Shown: positions 61,508 to 64,000 of the stretch, one piece after another
Position numbering within the stretch: position 1 is the stretch's first letter
How the letters are laid out: every line of letters starts with the position of its first letter
Source: Bacteroides timonensis
Lineage (GTDB): Bacteria > Bacteroidota > Bacteroidia > Bacteroidales > Bacteroidaceae
Direction: 5' to 3'
DNA length: 64,000 nucleotides
Assembly (NCBI RefSeq): GCF_000513195.1
Contig: NZ_CBVI010000016.1
Location: 140,469 to 204,468, forward strand
The notes under the pieces: generated by a model
The model's input: only the letters and a program-made list of their open reading frames with translations
Database searches by the model: none
What the model was told of the DNA's origin: nothing
Translations under genes and position numbers: made by a program

Positions 61508-62017
61508 ATGTCTCCATTAGTAAGCATCATCATGGGCAGCACCTCCGACCTTCCTGTTATGGAAAAGGCCGCTCAACTGCTGAATGATTTACACGTACCG
61601 TTCGAAATGAACGCCCTTTCTGCACACCGCACTCCGGAAGCAGTAGAGGATTTTGCAAAGAACGCCCGCGGACGTGGCGTTAAAGTGATAATCGCAGCCG
61701 CCGGCATGGCCGCCGCTCTACCCGGAGTCATCGCAGCCAACACCACACTGCCTGTTATCGGAGTTCCCATTAAAGGTTCTGTTTTGGATGGCGTAGATGC
61801 ACTCTATTCGATTATCCAGATGCCTCCCGGAATCCCCGTAGCCACAGTTGCCATCAATGGTGCCATGAATGCTGCCATTCTTGCTATACAAATGCTGGCT
61901 TTGAGCGATGCCGACCTCGCTGAAACCTTTGCAGCCTACAAAGAAGGGCTGAAAAAGAAAATCGTAAAGGCGAACGAGGAACTGAAAGAAGTGAAGTACG
62001 AGTACAAAGTTAATTAA
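61508..62017 (+). CDS. purE: N5-carboxyaminoimidazole ribonucleotide mutase
   Basis: 169 aa. MGSTSDLPVMEKAAQLL near the start binds the phosphate, ALSAHRTPEAVEDFAK carries the catalytic His, and AAAGMAAALPGVIAANT is the third conserved block. It moves the carboxyl group of N5-CAIR to CAIR in purine synthesis. Upstream of ispG by 32 bp. Confidence 0.96.
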   Translation: MSPLVSIIMGSTSDLPVMEKAAQLLNDLHVPFEMNALSAHRTPEAVEDFAKNARGRGVKVIIAAAGMAAALPGVIAANTTLPVIGVPIKGSVLDGVDALYSIIQMPPGIPVATVAINGAMNAAILAIQMLALSDADLAETFAAYKEGLKKKIVKANEELKEVKYEYKVN

Positions 62018-62049
62018 TAATTCTTCATTCTTAATTCATCATTTACATC

Positions 62050-63924
62050 GTGGATTTATTCAACTATTCCCGTCGGGAAACATCAGAAGTAAATATTGGA
62101 GCCACCCCTATGGGCGGCTCCAATCCTATACGCATACAGAGTATGACAAATACCGCTACGCAGGATACGGAAGCTTGCGTGGCACAGGCCAAACGAATCG
62201 TGGATGCCGGGGGCGAATATGTACGTCTTACGGCCCAGGGCATCAAGGAAGCGGAAAACCTGATGAACATCAATGCCGCCCTGCGCGGGGACGGATATAT
62301 GGTGCCACTCGTTGCCGACATTCATTTCAACCCCAAAGTAGCGGATGTGGCAGCACAGTATGTAGAGAAGGTACGCATCAACCCGGGCAATTACGTGGAT
62401 GCTGCACGTACTTTTAAGCATCTGGAATATACGGATGAGGAGTATGCACAAGAGTTGCAGAAGATACGCGACCGTTTTGTACCGTTCCTGAACATCTGCA
62501 AGGAGAATCATACAGCCATCCGCATCGGTGTGAACCACGGTTCACTGTCCGACCGCATCATGTCCCGCTACGGCGATACACCGGAAGGTATGGTAGAGTC
62601 GTGCATGGAATTCCTGCGCATCTGCGTGGAACAGAACTTTACGGACGTTGTCATCTCCATCAAAGCCTCCAACACTGTGGTGATGGTGAAGACGGTGCGC
62701 CTGCTGGTAGCCGTGATGGAAAAGGAAGGAATGCAATTCCCCTTGCACCTCGGCGTTACGGAAGCAGGAGACGGTGAAGACGGACGTATTAAATCCGCTT
62801 TAGGTATCGGTGCTCTACTGGCGGACGGACTGGGCGACACCATCCGCGTTTCACTGAGCGAAGCCCCCGAAGCCGAGATACCTGTGGCCCGCAAACTGGT
62901 GGATTATATCATTCAACGTCAGAATCATCCCTACCTGCCGGGAGCGGAAGCAACCGAATTCAGCTACCTCTCCCCCACCCGTCGCAAGACGGAAGCCGTG
63001 CACAACATAGGCGGAGAGAATGTGCCCGTAGTCGTTGCCGTACGTCTGAACGGCAAGATGGAGTTCAACCCGCAGTTTATGCCGGACTACGTCTACACCG
63101 GACAACAAGTGCCCGCACTGCAACCGGAAGGCATGCAATACATTATAGATGCCGATGCCTGGAAAGGTGAAGCCAATTCCTGGCCTGCCTTCAAGGGCGA
63201 CCAGTTGTATTTCCTCAGCAATTGCAGCTCCTCCTTAAAGTTCCTGTTCATGACCTATATGGGACTGAATGATGAAGCCATCGCCTGCCTGAAATATCAT
63301 CCCGAAGTTGTGCTGATTGCTCAGAGCAACCACCCTAACCGCTTGGGAGAGCAACGTGCCTTGGTGCATCAGATGATGAAGGAAGGATTAAGAAACCCGG
63401 TAGTCTTCTTCCAACACTACAACGAAACGGATATGGAAAACCTGCAAATCAAGTCTGCCGCTGATATGGGTGCCCTTATCTTCGACGGCCTGTGCGACGG
63501 TATCTGCCTCTATAACCTGGAAGACAGAATGCTGCACGACCAGAAGGATGTGATTAGTGGTAAAGCCATAGATGCCACCGCCTTCGGCATCCTACAGGCA
63601 GGACGCGTGCGTACCAGCAAGACGGAATTCATCTCCTGCCCCGGTTGCGGACGGACATTGTTCGACCTTCAAAGCACGATAGCTCGCGTAAAAGCCGCGA
63701 CTTCACACCTGAAAGGGTTGAAGATCGGTATCATGGGGTGCATTGTCAATGGTCCCGGCGAAATGGCGGATGCCGATTACGGGTATGTAGGTGCCGGACG
63801 CGGAAAGGTCAGCCTGTACAAGAAGAAGGAATGCATCGAGAAGAACATCCCCGAAGAGGAAGCGGTAGAGAAACTGATAGAGCTGATTAAGGCAAATGGG
63901 GATTATGTTTCATCCCCCTCCTGA
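62050..63924 (+). CDS. ispG: 4-hydroxy-3-methylbut-2-en-1-yl diphosphate synthase
   Basis: 624 aa, starting with GTG (62050, MDLFNYSRRETSEVNIG). It makes HMBPP from MEcPP in the MEP isoprenoid pathway using a 4Fe-4S cluster. The TIM barrel (IRIQSMTNTATQDTEACVAQ, then IHFNPKVADVAAQYVEKVRI) is followed by a ~250-residue insertion found in the long IspG type, and then the cluster domain with CPGCGRTLFD and GIMGCIVNGPGEMADADYGY, three Cys and the Glu. Its stop overlaps the convergent AraC-type gene by 22 bp. Confidence 0.97.
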   Translation: MDLFNYSRRETSEVNIGATPMGGSNPIRIQSMTNTATQDTEACVAQAKRIVDAGGEYVRLTAQGIKEAENLMNINAALRGDGYMVPLVADIHFNPKVADVAAQYVEKVRINPGNYVDAARTFKHLEYTDEEYAQELQKIRDRFVPFLNICKENHTAIRIGVNHGSLSDRIMSRYGDTPEGMVESCMEFLRICVEQNFTDVVISIKASNTVVMVKTVRLLVAVMEKEGMQFPLHLGVTEAGDGEDGRIKSALGIGALLADGLGDTIRVSLSEAPEAEIPVARKLVDYIIQRQNHPYLPGAEATEFSYLSPTRRKTEAVHNIGGENVPVVVAVRLNGKMEFNPQFMPDYVYTGQQVPALQPEGMQYIIDADAWKGEANSWPAFKGDQLYFLSNCSSSLKFLFMTYMGLNDEAIACLKYHPEVVLIAQSNHPNRLGEQRALVHQMMKEGLRNPVVFFQHYNETDMENLQIKSAADMGALIFDGLCDGICLYNLEDRMLHDQKDVISGKAIDATAFGILQAGRVRTSKTEFISCPGCGRTLFDLQSTIARVKAATSHLKGLKIGIMGCIVNGPGEMADADYGYVGAGRGKVSLYKKKECIEKNIPEEEAVEKLIELIKANGDYVSSPS

Positions 63925-64000
63925 AGCTCCATCTCCTTCTTCAGATTCCTCCAATCCGTAGGCGACATCTCATACCGGGCCTTAAACCGGCGCAGGTAAG
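63903..64000 (-). CDS. AraC-family regulator, C-terminal fragment
   Basis: The minus strand reads YLRRFKARYEMSPTDWRNLK followed by a short acidic tail and TAA at 63903-63905. RRFKxxYxMSPTxWR is the end of the second helix-turn-helix of AraC-family DNA-binding domains. The rest lies beyond the window edge, so the sensor part is unknown. Confidence 0.7.
   Translation of the reverse strand, partial: YLRRFKARYEMSPTDWRNLKKEMELQEGDET

Overview
The window is chromosomal DNA of a Bacteroides-like member of the Bacteroidales. The main signs are promoters of the TAnnTTTG (-7) type at many genes, a FecI/FecR/SusC/SusD cluster, DUF3244, DUF3836 and DUF2975 families, and GG-leader peptide export genes. 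Most of the window is ordinary core genome in short operons. Two areas are accessory: a decayed islet at 21.5-24.1 kb and a peptide maturation/export locus at 38.8-52.1 kb.

Layout. 0-9 kb: a truncated membrane histidine kinase, tRNA-Leu(CAA), a mannose-1-phosphate guanylyltransferase, greA with a HIT protein, a thioredoxin-fold lipoprotein whose two active-site cysteines are serines, and pnp. 9-16.5 kb: ECF sigma factor, small ORF, FecR-type anti-sigma, STN-containing SusC and SusD, i.e. a cell-surface signalling and uptake system. 16.8-21.5 kb: ptb-buk (minus), then an LD-carboxypeptidase, an M28 cyclotransferase-like lipoprotein and sufE (plus). 21.5-24.1 kb: IS fragments, an orphan antitoxin-like gene and two small lipoprotein genes, bracketed by a perfect 156-bp repeat of the sufE 3' end. 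24.2-27.2 kb: CPBP protease, two DUF2975 proteins, a small HTH regulator, a DUF3836 protein and a 29-residue membrane peptide. 27.6-38.7 kb: ribF/HAD/Ca-ATPase operon, PAS kinase, rubredoxin, Na/Pi symporter, nucleoside kinase and a TPR kinase-like protein lacking the phospho-acceptor histidine.

The most interesting region is 38.8-52.1 kb. A three-gene module occurs twice in tandem: TPR-membrane-HTH regulator, then DUF3244 secreted protein, then a degenerate C39-like/VKOR/thioredoxin fusion. It is followed by a GG-leader peptide with two cysteines in its predicted mature part, a TlpA-type oxidoreductase, a C39-peptidase ABC exporter (PCAT) and a HlyD adaptor. Read together, this is a candidate pathway making, oxidising, cleaving and exporting a disulfide-bonded peptide. 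Both DUF3244 promoters carry the same direct repeat at the same distance from the -7 box, which suggests control by the TPR-HTH proteins.

A second theme is intergenic. At least seven non-coding arrays have unrelated sequences but share an exact 11- or 22-bp period, usually with an inverted copy at one end. Other gaps hold long inverted repeats. 52.6-64 kb returns to core genes: DUF418, a PepSY-like lipoprotein, a large TlpA protein, aminopeptidase P, rpoN, a PAP2-like membrane protein, gcvH, purE, ispG and the tail of an AraC-type regulator.
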